Both the position numbers and the translations under genes were made by a program. From contig JBEIHC010000014.1 of the NCBI GenBank assembly GCA_040381555.1, positions 1 to 38,742 of the forward strand: a DNA stretch of 38,742 nucleotides. The letters run 5' to 3'. The notes beneath the pieces were generated by a model. That model did not search any database, was not told the origin of the DNA, and saw only the letters and a list, made by a program, of their open reading frames with translations. Numbering within the stretch: position 1 is the first letter of the stretch; every line of letters begins with the position of its first letter. Shown here one piece after another: positions 16,684 through 24,238 of the stretch. Origin of the DNA: CANHCC01 sp040381555. Lineage in GTDB: Bacteria > Bacteroidota > Bacteroidia > J057 > RFSG01.

Positions 16684-17280
16684 TTAGATTCTCCCAGATT
16701 GACCCAGCATTCTTTGGACGAATTTCCCTAGAATGTCAAATTCTAAATTCACCCAATCCCCTACTTTTAGTCTGTGAAAACCTGTGTGTTCCCAAGTGTA
16801 GGGAATGATTGCAACGGAAAAAAAATCTGCGCCCGGTTCAATTACGGTTAAGCTTACCCCATTCACCGTAACAGAGCCTTTATCTACGAGTAAATTAGAA
16901 TGGCTGGAGGGATAGTGAAAGGATATCCTCCAAGATCCGTTTTCATCTTGGATAGATTCCACTTTTGCAATCGCATCCACATGGCCTTGCACAATATGGC
17001 CATCCAATCTGTCTCCTAATTGCATGCAGCGTTCCAGATTGATGAGATCTCCAGTTTTCCAATTTTTTAAATTTGTCCTGGATAAGGTCTCTTGAATGGC
17101 GGTAACCCAATAGAGTGAATGCTCGATTTTAGTCACTGTCAGGCAAACCCCATTGTGTGCTACACTTTGATCAACCTTTAATTCTTGGGTAAAGGGAGCT
17201 GAAAGAGAAAAATGTATATTCTGACCCTCTGCTTCAATTTTTTCAATTGTACCTAAAGCTTCAATTATTCCGGTAAACAT
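16684..17280 (-). CDS. ribE: riboflavin synthase (alpha subunit)
   Basis: The 198-residue protein starts MFTGIIEALG and contains two lumazine-binding repeats. The first includes VAHNGVCLTV and the second, from GHIVQGHVDAIA, includes VTVNGVSLTVI. Both GHIVQGHVD and the doubled V-x-x-NGVSLTV pattern are diagnostic. The enzyme, a cytoplasmic trimer, dismutates two molecules of 6,7-dimethyl-8-ribityllumazine into riboflavin and a pyrimidine product. Its ATG lies one base after the stop of the large gliding-motility-type gene, so it is probably cotranscribed with it, though the two functions are unrelated. The 196-bp gap after it (16488-16683) repeats an 11-bp string close to ATGGCTCGAT twice but shows no gene. 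Confidence 0.95.
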   Translation of the reverse strand: MFTGIIEALGTIEKIEAEGQNIHFSLSAPFTQELKVDQSVAHNGVCLTVTKIEHSLYWVTAIQETLSRTNLKNWKTGDLINLERCMQLGDRLDGHIVQGHVDAIAKVESIQDENGSWRISFHYPSSHSNLLVDKGSVTVNGVSLTVIEPGADFFSVAIIPYTWEHTGFHRLKVGDWVNLEFDILGKFVQRMLGQSGRI

Positions 17281-17281
17281 G

Positions 17282-20059
17282 CTAGCGTAATAAGGTGATT
17301 GTTCCTGTAATGTGAATTTTCTCCGGGTTATCTAATTTAATATAATCCCCCTTCAATACATAAAAATATACCCCTTCTCGAGCAGGTCCATTTTGCGTAC
17401 TGCCATCCCATAATCTTACAGGGTCATTCGTCTGAGAATACAGTAGATTTCCCCAACGGTCATATACGGCAAAGTAATCTAAGCTTACTGCTCTCAATCC
17501 GACAGGGGTAAAGAAGTCATTATAGCCATCTCCATTCGGAGTAAATACATTACCCATGTTTAATTCAGGACAATTATCCACGCAGAATTCCTGAGAATAC
17601 GCACTGGCATTGTAACTTGTATCTACAGCCTGCAATACATAACAACCAGCAATAGACCCTGAATTAAAATAGAGGTAAGAAGAATCAATTCCCGGAGTTT
17701 GATAGAAAGGGGTGTAAGGACCTCCTCTGCTATTTCCCCGCGACAATAAAAAATAACCTAAGTCTGGAGCACATGCGGTGTCCGGCATACTCCACCTAAA
17801 TAATACCTTTAATTCATTGCATAATGCTTGAACCTGAATACTGCCGTTATCTGGAGGGCAAGGGGGAGTTAAATCTCGAGGGGCATCACAAGTTCGTTGG
17901 GATTTATTGAACAAACTATCGATGAAGCGAGGGGAGGAATAATTTCCTTTTGATTCAATATAATAGCAGTATTTTTGATAGTTGACTAAGCCCGTATCCA
18001 GATAGGAAAAACTACTTCCATCTGTTGAATCGAGTAGGGTAAATAGACTCATAGTGGAATCGGATTTCCAAATATAATATTGAGTATTGGTCCAGGGAGT
18101 TATGACAGGAGACCAATCGAGGTTCAGTTGTTTTTCTCCGGGTTGAATTCTTAGAAATAGAGAAGATGCCGGATTCGATTCAGATATTTTTCCGTCCTCA
18201 TCCTCATTCAATACTACCCGATAGGTGAAGGATTTATTTTTAGTATCAATTAAAGAATCCCAATAGGTTGTATCTCCATAATTTAGACGAGTTGCGATTG
18301 GAAGGAAATTTGTTCCAGCTTGTCCATCTGCTCGATATAAAGAGTAATTGAGAGGTCGGGGAGCAATTACACCGGATGAATCAACTTCTTTGGGCTGAGT
18401 CCAAGCAAGAAACATTTTCCCAGCCACGGCATCTGTTTCTTCCACACTCACATTCGTCAGTAAAGGAGCTTCATTGGCAATATATACGCATACCTGATTA
18501 CTTGGGCAGGTCAGAATTCCTTCACTAATTGGATTTTCATTGATGTTGCCCACGATGACATAGCAGTAGGTTTTGCCATATTCAACTGTGGTATCGATAA
18601 AGGTGGTGTCCGTCCAGGCAATGACTCCATTCGCAGGGTCATTGATGACGGATGTACCTATGAGTTGAAATCCGAGGTTCTCCGGAGTGTTATTGCAACA
18701 GATCGTATCGCCTCCAACGGGGGATTCTCCTTCTTTACGATATATACGATAACTATGTACCTCACTGCACTTGCTTTTTCCCCAAGCCAATTGAATGCTC
18801 TTTCGTTGAGGGGTGGCTACCAGAGTGCCCAAACCCGGAGGCCGCACCCTTATTTGTAGGGAGTAATAAGCAGTGAGAAACTTTCCTGTGTTGCCTCTTG
18901 CTTCATTGTCATGGACAAAGAAGTCCACCTGATAAGGGTTTCTTCTCACATGTGCACAATTGGGTACCCACTCTACAATCCCTCTAATGGTATCGGATTT
19001 GACCATTACGGGAATACCCGAAGGCGGGGTAAAAGAAATTGTAGCCTGAGGAGCTGGAAGAGTTGGGGCAAAAGGACCATTATTGATACTGCCGGAATTA
19101 TTGAGGTAGAGATAAACGCTATCAGCCGGATCTGGGTCCCAGGCTTTTACCCAAAATCTGAGAGTATCTCCAGCTTGAACGCATGTATCAGGAATGGATT
19201 GGACTATAGGTGGCTTATTGTTGCAATTCGCTTCCGCAATAATCACCATGTCCCGAACAACAGAATCTACGGGCACTCCTCTTCGATAAGTTACTACCCT
19301 AAAGGCAATATTGTAATAGCCCGCAACGATGGCGGTATTCCAGGTAATCATCCCAGTAAAGGGGTTTTGAGAAAATGTACCCGGAATATTCCCCGAAACA
19401 TTATCCGGAAATTGAAAATTGGTAACAGGAACCGGAAAGGGGACATTGGGTGTTCCGTTCGGTCTATATTGCATGCTGGGAATCAGGGTATAGGCTAAAG
19501 AGTCTCCGTCCGGGTCAAAGCCTCCCGGGCTATGCGTGAATAATTCCCCAATACAGGCAATGTCCACAGGGTCATTTAATAGAATGGGGGAATTGGAGGT
19601 AAGTCCGGGTATGTTACGGATGGTCGAGTACACATAAAAAGAGGTACTCACCGAATTGGACATATTGATGATGTTGTTAAATCGGTTATCATCAAAGAAT
19701 CTAATTTGAAAAATCCCTGGGCCGGAGTAGGTATATTCGGTTTCGTAGATGGATTTTTGAATATTCCGGATGATTTGCTCCCCTTCTTTAGCTCCTCCCC
19801 CACAAGTACCGGGTTGCCCATTTTTTCTGGGGATATTCGAAATGGTGGTACCGTCGCCCATTTCCAGGGAAACAAAACAATTTCCGGCATATACCCCTGA
19901 TGAGCGATCGGCGTAAGTGGTGAGTGTGATAAGGTATTTATTGGGGCCGGTGTTTTGGTAGGTAATTTGTCCGGCCAGGTAATGGGTTGCCCACAACTGA
20001 TTCATTCCGGACGCTAAGAAGCCGGTCAGGAATAAAAGCAGTTGAAGATTTTTTTTCAT
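17282..20059 (-). CDS. large secreted surface protein with gliding motility-associated (T9SS type B) C-terminal domain
   Basis: About 925 residues. A signal peptide (MKKNLQLLLFLTGFLASG...LWA) precedes ATHYLAGQITYQNTGPNKY, an N-terminal Ig/PKD-like module common in these Bacteroidota proteins. The middle has PKD/fibronectin-like beta modules (for example AWGKSKCSEVHSYRIYRKEG). The C-terminus, NVFTPNGDGYNDFF...VYDRWGNLLY...LWDG...GVYFYVLK, is the CHU_C/type B sorting domain that directs T9SS export and surface attachment. ATG 20059 is preferred to the in-frame TTG 20086 because it opens the signal peptide. Function is likely adhesion or motility related, by family only. Cysteines are frequent. 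Confidence 0.88.
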   Translation of the reverse strand: MKKNLQLLLFLTGFLASGMNQLWATHYLAGQITYQNTGPNKYLITLTTYADRSSGVYAGNCFVSLEMGDGTTISNIPRKNGQPGTCGGGAKEGEQIIRNIQKSIYETEYTYSGPGIFQIRFFDDNRFNNIINMSNSVSTSFYVYSTIRNIPGLTSNSPILLNDPVDIACIGELFTHSPGGFDPDGDSLAYTLIPSMQYRPNGTPNVPFPVPVTNFQFPDNVSGNIPGTFSQNPFTGMITWNTAIVAGYYNIAFRVVTYRRGVPVDSVVRDMVIIAEANCNNKPPIVQSIPDTCVQAGDTLRFWVKAWDPDPADSVYLYLNNSGSINNGPFAPTLPAPQATISFTPPSGIPVMVKSDTIRGIVEWVPNCAHVRRNPYQVDFFVHDNEARGNTGKFLTAYYSLQIRVRPPGLGTLVATPQRKSIQLAWGKSKCSEVHSYRIYRKEGESPVGGDTICCNNTPENLGFQLIGTSVINDPANGVIAWTDTTFIDTTVEYGKTYCYVIVGNINENPISEGILTCPSNQVCVYIANEAPLLTNVSVEETDAVAGKMFLAWTQPKEVDSSGVIAPRPLNYSLYRADGQAGTNFLPIATRLNYGDTTYWDSLIDTKNKSFTYRVVLNEDEDGKISESNPASSLFLRIQPGEKQLNLDWSPVITPWTNTQYYIWKSDSTMSLFTLLDSTDGSSFSYLDTGLVNYQKYCYYIESKGNYSSPRFIDSLFNKSQRTCDAPRDLTPPCPPDNGSIQVQALCNELKVLFRWSMPDTACAPDLGYFLLSRGNSRGGPYTPFYQTPGIDSSYLYFNSGSIAGCYVLQAVDTSYNASAYSQEFCVDNCPELNMGNVFTPNGDGYNDFFTPVGLRAVSLDYFAVYDRWGNLLYSQTNDPVRLWDGSTQNGPAREGVYFYVLKGDYIKLDNPEKIHITGTITLLR

Positions 20060-20077
20060 GAGTTCATAGTAGGGGGT

Positions 20078-20093
20078 ATCGAACAAGTTCGAT
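20078..20093. promoter_or_regulatory. inverted repeat in the leader of the gliding-motility-type gene
   Basis: ATCGAAC-AA-GTTCGAT is a 7-bp inverted repeat 18 bp before the ATG at 20059 on the minus strand. It could be an operator or an mRNA hairpin; the sequence alone does not decide. Confidence 0.3.
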
Positions 20094-20128
20094 TCGGGAG
20101 AAAAACGCCCTTTTGGCCCTACTTGTTA

Positions 20129-20136
20129 CAAATTTA
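20129..20136 (-). promoter_or_regulatory. candidate -7 box of the gliding-motility-type gene
   Basis: The minus strand reads TAAATTTG, an exact TAnnTTTG match, about 70 bp before the ATG at 20059. The -33 position has only a T-run without a G. Transcription from it would run divergently from rplM. Confidence 0.4.
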
Positions 20137-20185
20137 CGAAATAGGGAGTTAAAAATGCCTGAAAAAAGAGCGGGGATAAGGAGGC

Positions 20186-20216
20186 TTGGAGAATTCGGAT
20201 AATTTCCGGAACTTTG
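20186..20216 (+). promoter_or_regulatory. candidate promoter of the rplM-rpsI-rpsB operon
   Basis: TTG (20186-20188), a 20-bp spacer and GAACTTTG (20209-20216) are close to the Bacteroidota consensus, with one mismatch in the -7 box. It lies about 45 bp before the rplM ATG. An AGGAG in the leader (about 20233) is 22-24 bp from the ATG, too far to work as a normal Shine-Dalgarno. Confidence 0.45.
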
Positions 20217-20260
20217 CAGACCTTTTTATAAAGAGGAGAAAAATCATTTAACCATTTATC

Positions 20261-20707
20261 ATGGACACATTAAGTTACAAAACTGTCTCAGCAAACGCCA
20301 ACACAGTGACCAAGAAGTGGGTCATCGTTGACGCAGAAGCTAAGATCTTGGGGCGCCTGTCGAGTGAAATCGCGAAAATTCTTCGTGGTAAGCACAAGCC
20401 AAACTTCACCCCGCATGTGGACTGTGGAGATAATGTCATCGTTATCAATGCAGACAAAGTTCGCTTAACTGGTAATAAACTTCTGGAGAAGGAGTACATT
20501 ACCCATAGCGGGTATCCTGGCGGTCAAAAAGTAAAGACTCCCCGTGAGCTTCTGGAAAGAACTCCCGAAAGACTGGTCGAGATTGCTGTAAAAGGCATGC
20601 TCCCAAAAAACCGTTTGGCCAATCAGTTGTATCGCAACCTGTATGTATATGCAGGCACGCAGCATCCGCATCAGGGTCAGAACCCAGAACCCATTCAATT
20701 AAGTTAA
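20261..20707 (+). CDS. rplM: 50S ribosomal protein L13
   Basis: 148 residues. The sequence follows L13 closely: KWVIVDAEAKILGRLSSEIAK, LRGKHKPNFTPHVDCGDNVIVINADKV, TGNKLLEKEYITHSGYPGG and VKGMLPKNRLANQLYRNLYVYAG. L13 is an early-assembling large-subunit protein. It forms the standard L13-S9 pair with rpsI 13 bp downstream, followed by rpsB. The codon choice is more GC-rich than in neighbouring surface-protein genes, as expected for highly expressed genes. Confidence 0.98.
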   Translation: MDTLSYKTVSANANTVTKKWVIVDAEAKILGRLSSEIAKILRGKHKPNFTPHVDCGDNVIVINADKVRLTGNKLLEKEYITHSGYPGGQKVKTPRELLERTPERLVEIAVKGMLPKNRLANQLYRNLYVYAGTQHPHQGQNPEPIQLS

Positions 20708-20720
20708 GCGAAATTTATTC

Positions 20721-21110
20721 ATGGAAAAAATTAAAACCTTAGGCAGAAGAAAAGCTGCCATTGCCCGCGTAACTGTCACTCAGGGTTCCGGGAAGTTCAT
20801 GATTAACTCCAGAGATTTGAAAGAATATCTTCCGATAGATGTTCTTCAAATTAAAGTTAATCAGCCTTTTGTTGTGTTAGGACTGAACCCTGCAGAATTT
20901 GATGTAGTGGTGAATGTGTATGGCGGGGGAGTAAATGGTCAGGCAGAAGGAATTCGCCTGGGTATCGCCCGTGCACTCATTGTTCTGAATGAAGAAAACA
21001 GGCCAGGTTTGAAAAAAGCCGGTTATTTGACCCGCGATTCCCGTGTTGTTGAGCGTAAAAAATACGGTCACAAGAAGGCTCGTAAAAACTTCCAGTTCTC
21101 TAAACGCTAA
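20721..21110 (+). CDS. rpsI: 30S ribosomal protein S9
   Basis: 129 residues ending in the conserved basic tail (RKKYGHKKARKNFQFSKR), which reaches the P-site tRNA. GRRKAAIARV near the start and GGGVNGQAEGIRLGIARAL in the middle are diagnostic. It lies 13 bp after rplM and 18 bp before rpsB in one operon. The terminal residues KR match the family's usual SKR end. Confidence 0.98.
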   Translation: MEKIKTLGRRKAAIARVTVTQGSGKFMINSRDLKEYLPIDVLQIKVNQPFVVLGLNPAEFDVVVNVYGGGVNGQAEGIRLGIARALIVLNEENRPGLKKAGYLTRDSRVVERKKYGHKKARKNFQFSKR

Positions 21111-21128
21111 CCCTCAATCCGAACTTAC

Positions 21129-21887
21129 ATGTCACAGTTATCTTATAATGACCTGCTGGATGCGGGGGTGCACTTTGGTCACCTTACCCGCAAGTGGAAT
21201 CCTGCCATGGCTCCGTATATTTTTATGGAGAAAAATGGTATCCACATCATAGATCTAAATAAAACCGTACGAATGGCTGAAGATGCCGGAAAAGCTGCTC
21301 GTCAGCTCGCCCGCTCTGGTCGTAAAATCCTTTTCGTTGCAACCAAAAAGCAAGCGAAAGAAATTATTCGTATGGAAGCCGAAAGAGTGAATATGCCCTA
21401 TGTAACAGAGCGTTGGCTCGGGGGTATGTTGACCAATTTCGCGACCGTTCGTAAATCTGTTAAAAAGATGGCGAACATCGAAAAAATGGAAACCGATGGT
21501 ACCTTCCAGAATATCTCCAAAAAAGAGAGATTGATGTTGAATCGCGAACGCGACAAACTCAATAAAATCCTCAGTGGGGTAGCTGACCTTAGTCGCTTAC
21601 CTGCTGCTCTTTTTATCGTGGATATTAAGAAGGAGCATATTGCAGTAAACGAAGCCCGTAAACTCAATATTCCTACTATTGCTTTGGTGGATACCAATAG
21701 TGATCCAAACCAAGTGGATTTCCCCATTCCTGCCAATGATGATGCAGCGAAGTCAATTCAGTTTTTAGCGCGTTATATTTCCAATGCTATTTCCGAAGGC
21801 TTAAGCGAACGGAAAGTAGATAAGGAAACAGAAAACGCTGCTAAGAAAGAGGAGAAAGAAACGGTAGCGGAAACTGCGGCTGAGTAA
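21129..21887 (+). CDS. rpsB: 30S ribosomal protein S2
   Basis: 252 residues. LLDAGVHFGHLTRKWNPAMAPYIF at the N-terminus, LFVATKKQAKEII, RWLGGMLTNFATVRKSV and IVDIKKEHIAVNEARKLNIPTIALVDTNSDP are the S2 signatures, followed by FPIPANDDAAKSI. A lysine/glutamate-rich tail (from about residue 230) is common in Bacteroidota S2. It is the last gene of the operon; elongation factor Ts, often next to rpsB, is not present here. A strong terminator follows 25 bp after the stop, then the first repeat array. Confidence 0.98.
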   Translation: MSQLSYNDLLDAGVHFGHLTRKWNPAMAPYIFMEKNGIHIIDLNKTVRMAEDAGKAARQLARSGRKILFVATKKQAKEIIRMEAERVNMPYVTERWLGGMLTNFATVRKSVKKMANIEKMETDGTFQNISKKERLMLNRERDKLNKILSGVADLSRLPAALFIVDIKKEHIAVNEARKLNIPTIALVDTNSDPNQVDFPIPANDDAAKSIQFLARYISNAISEGLSERKVDKETENAAKKEEKETVAETAAE

Positions 21888-21911
21888 ATTTTATTTTTCG
21901 AAATTATAAGA

Positions 21912-21943
21912 ATCCCTGCCGGTAACGGCGGGGATTTTTTTTT
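21912..21943 (+). terminator. rho-independent terminator of the ribosomal operon
   Basis: ATCCCTGCCG-GTAA-CGGCGGGGAT forms a 10-bp stem (one G-T pair) with a 4-base loop, followed by a run of nine T's (21935-21943). It is the strongest terminator in the window. The 17-bp repeat array starts at the next base. Confidence 0.9.
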
Positions 21944-22007
21944 GCTTACCCTAAGTGTTTGCTTACCCTAAGTGATTACTTACCCTAAGCGTTTGCTTAC
22001 CCTAAGC
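21944..22007 (+). repeat. array of four 17-bp repeats (CTTACCCTAAG core), upstream of the RAYT gene
   Basis: Units start at 21944, 21961, 21978 and 21995 with an exact 17-bp period; the last is cut to 13 bp. Consensus is RCTTACCCTAAGYGTTT. The bases on either side of the 4-base spacer vary together so that TAAG-N and N-CTTA can still pair (T-G, T-A, C-G). Four units with perfect phase and the same motif on the other side of the transposase gene make chance very unlikely. Confidence 0.92.
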
Positions 22008-22213
22008 AAAAATAAATCAATCAGAAATCGATCAAAATTCCTTGGCTTTGTCCGGACGAAATTTAAGGCAAAACATCCGTTATGGTTGAATGTTAAATCT
22101 TTTACACGGAGAATATTTAGATTAAAACATGCTTAAAATCGCTCCAAAACCTATGAATTTGTCCGGTGAAAATCTCGAATGCATTATTAGGTTTGCAAAC
22201 AAACGAAATACCA

Positions 22214-22912
22214 ATGAAAAAGAATGATCCTTTCGAACCAGGACTTTATTATCATGAGATATTAAAAGCGAATTCAGACACGCTTCTATTTAAGGATAAT
22301 CAGGATAGAAATTACTTCCTTGAAAAAATGCAGCATTTTATACTTCCCTGTTGTGAGCTTTTGTCCTATGTTATTTTGGGGAATCATGTACACCTATTAA
22401 TCCGACCGCATCCTAAATATGTTTTGTCAAGACTTAGCCTCCAATTACATTGGCTGAATCTAGATCTTTTTGCATCAAATTTAGATGAATACCTAAGTGA
22501 GAATTATGCAATAAGCCTCCCTGATAGACTGGCTCCGTTTGAAGGGTCTGTCGATAAGCAGATTCGATATTGTATCAGAGGACTGAAACATTCCTATAGC
22601 CAATACCAGGCAAAAAAATATGAGAGGAACGGTATGCAATGGAATCAAGAACGATCTACTATTCTCTTAGGGAATGAGGAGGATATTGGGAGAACTGTTT
22701 TATATATCCACAAAAACCCTGTCTATCACGGCATGGTTCACCAACCTCAGGAATGGCAATTTTCTTCCTACCATGAAATAGTAAATGAAGAGAATAAATT
22801 GGTCAATAGAAATTTGATTATTAATTTATTTGGTTCAAAGGAGGCCTTTCTAAAAGAGCATATCGCGTTACTAGAAGATTTTGGCCGCAAGCCCTCGAGA
22901 ATCAAGAGATAA
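22214..22912 (+). CDS. REP-associated tyrosine transposase (RAYT), HUH/Y1 family
   Basis: 232 residues from ATG 22214 (an in-frame GTG at 22166 adds 16 residues not seen in the family). The start, FEPGLYYHEILKANSDTLLF, resembles the usual G-x-x-YHV-x-x-RGN opening. LGNHVHLLI carries the HUH metal-binding pair (His58, His60), and TVLYIHKNPVYHGMV carries the conserved Tyr164, the candidate catalytic residue for 5'-phosphotyrosine linkage. RAYTs are single-copy relatives of IS200/IS605 TnpA that process REP-like palindromic repeats. Here arrays of a 17-bp repeat lie on both sides, and the next array starts 10 bp after the stop. No terminal repeats of an ordinary insertion sequence are visible. 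The gene appears intact. Confidence 0.88.
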   Translation: MKKNDPFEPGLYYHEILKANSDTLLFKDNQDRNYFLEKMQHFILPCCELLSYVILGNHVHLLIRPHPKYVLSRLSLQLHWLNLDLFASNLDEYLSENYAISLPDRLAPFEGSVDKQIRYCIRGLKHSYSQYQAKKYERNGMQWNQERSTILLGNEEDIGRTVLYIHKNPVYHGMVHQPQEWQFSSYHEIVNEENKLVNRNLIINLFGSKEAFLKEHIALLEDFGRKPSRIKR

Positions 22913-22921
22913 GGTTATATA

Positions 22922-23005
22922 ACTTACCCTAAGCATTTACTTACCCTAAGTATTTACTTGCCCTAAGTATTTACTTACCCTAAGTGTTTACTTACCCTAA
23001 GTGTC
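22922..23005 (+). repeat. array of five 17-bp repeats (CTTACCCTAAG core), downstream of the RAYT gene
   Basis: Units start at 22922, 22939, 22956, 22973 and 22990 with an exact 17-bp period. Consensus is ACTTACCCTAAGTRTTT; the third unit has CTTGCCC. Same orientation and core as the array at 21944, but with A/T where that one mostly has G/C at the arm ends. The array runs directly into the coding remnant that follows. Confidence 0.92.
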
Positions 23006-23257
23006 GATAAAGAGTTTACCCAAAACATCCGCTTATTCCCGAATCCTACTTCCGGAACAATTCATATCGAACTGCCCAAACCCATTCAGGCCGAATATCA
23101 AATTACAGATATAAATGGTAAAAATTGTCTGAAAGGAAGCATATCTTCCCATCTCCAGAAAACCAGTATTAACTTAAGTGGGCTTCCTTCCGGATTATAT
23201 TTTATTCGCCTATCCTCAGAACAAGGACATTCGGTTTTTAGGGTGTTGGTAGAATAG
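23006..23257 (+). pseudogene. truncated T9SS type A sorting-domain remnant
   Basis: The frame ending at TAG 23255-23257 encodes FTQNIRLFPNPTSGTIHIEL, then YQITDINGKN and LSGLPSGLYFIRLSSEQG, ending SVFRVLVE. This is a complete type A T9SS C-terminal domain (PNP-x-SG, D-x-x-G, L-x-x-G-Y-F-I-R). Upstream the frame runs only into the repeat array and meets a stop at 22964; there is no start, signal peptide or passenger domain. It looks like the 3' end of a secreted-protein gene cut off when the repeat/RAYT segment arrived or when the gene was deleted. It is probably not expressed. Confidence 0.8.
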
Positions 23258-23342
23258 AATAAATATTTGAATCACTAAATTATTATACAGAAATCATAAC
23301 ATACTATATAATCAAAATTGGAACAAAATGGTTTTGGGATTA

Positions 23343-23375
23343 AATTTATTTTATTACTGATTAATAAAATAAATT
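23343..23375 (-). terminator. A/T-rich hairpin after the DUF4249 gene
   Basis: AATTTATTTTATTA and TAATAAAATAAATT form a perfect 14-bp stem with a 5-base loop, 21 bp past the DUF4249 stop on the minus strand. With no G-C pairs it is a weak terminator candidate or an RNA-stabilising 3' hairpin. Confidence 0.45.
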
Positions 23376-23395
23376 AGGGATTGGTTAGACTATAT

Positions 23396-24238
23396 TTACA
23401 GTACAATCCGAATCCCTTTCCGCACTCTTGAGGAAGCCCCAAAATACCCTAAGGCCTTTCCACTGATATTGCTGGCAGGATTAGCTGGTGGCGGGCTAAA
23501 CATACCCCCATCTCCATTGAGTTGTGTTTGCAAGGCTAATAAATAATTATGAGCAGGCTGATCTAATGACATCATTTCTACCTTAATGGAATCTCCCGGA
23601 TCAAATAGAAAACTAAACGGTAAATCTTTTACCTCCCCCTTTAACGCAGTATCATCGGTAACAAGCCAATCAGGAGATTCCCCATTTATCAGTGAATCAG
23701 CACCCGTAATCAAACTGTATTTATACAACTGAAAGCGATACCAGTTTTTCTCCGGCTGAGGTTCAATGGCAAAAAAAGTGACAAGATATTTTCCTTCTTC
23801 TCCTCCAAAAGCAAAGTCTTCTGCAGGGATAAAACCTAAGCTGTCAATAGGTACAACGGGAGGTAAATAAGTTTCTGCAGAATATTCTTTTCCTTCATGG
23901 GAAATTTTTAATTTATAGGTTCTGCCCGGTACGCCTACAAGATGTCCTGTTTCATATTTTCCTGGAGTTGTTTCTTGCAAAGTATCTATTTGTCCCTGGT
24001 TGTCTGAAATAATTAACACAGCTCCGCTTACTCTGGGACTGCCTTCGGGTTTGAAGTAGCTGGTCGTTTGAGTTAATTCTACTCGGTGTGGCCCTGCATC
24101 ATTATAAATCCAGCCTTCCACGACTAAACGCGCTTCTGTTTCATTCAAGTCGATATTCACTACCTTTTCGCATCCACTCAATAAGATGCTACCTAAAAGG
24201 AATAGTATTGCCCCAATGGGGAATAATTTATTTTTCAT
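23396..24238 (-). CDS. DUF4249 family outer-membrane lipoprotein
   Basis: 280 residues. The signal sequence ends at the lipobox LLSGC (Cys23). The opening after it, EKVVNIDLNETEARLVVEGWIYND, and GPHRVELTQTTSYF fit the DUF4249 family, as does YKLKISHEGKEYSAETYLPPVVPIDSL. The predicted beta-rich domain is of unknown biochemical role. Members occur next to TonB-dependent receptors, and here the ATG shares one base with the stop of the receptor gene (TGATG), so the two are coupled. A role as a surface-exposed partner of the receptor is inference from this pairing. Confidence 0.88.
   Translation of the reverse strand: MKNKLFPIGAILFLLGSILLSGCEKVVNIDLNETEARLVVEGWIYNDAGPHRVELTQTTSYFKPEGSPRVSGAVLIISDNQGQIDTLQETTPGKYETGHLVGVPGRTYKLKISHEGKEYSAETYLPPVVPIDSLGFIPAEDFAFGGEEGKYLVTFFAIEPQPEKNWYRFQLYKYSLITGADSLINGESPDWLVTDDTALKGEVKDLPFSFLFDPGDSIKVEMMSLDQPAHNYLLALQTQLNGDGGMFSPPPANPASNISGKALGYFGASSRVRKGIRIVL

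Noticed and set aside
18911..19498. 195-residue plus-strand ORF inside the gliding-motility-type gene
   Set aside because: Antisense shadow of a clearly coding frame; no start signals or family motifs.
2206..20086. Shared 11-mer TTGTTCGATAC upstream of purH (plus) and of the gliding-motility-type gene (minus)
   Set aside because: Only two occurrences in unrelated contexts, one part of a palindrome and one not; probably chance.
20229..20261. Shine-Dalgarno for rplM (AGGAG near 20233)
   Set aside because: More than 20 bp from the ATG, outside the working spacing, and Bacteroidota rarely use it.
21944..23005. Telomere-like TTAGGG/CCCTAA content in the repeat arrays
   Set aside because: The period is 17 bp, the arrays are internal, and the flanking housekeeping genes indicate ordinary chromosome; the resemblance is coincidental.
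21944..23005. CRISPR array
   Set aside because: Spacers are only a few bases and nearly constant, there are no cas genes, and the unit is 17 bp.
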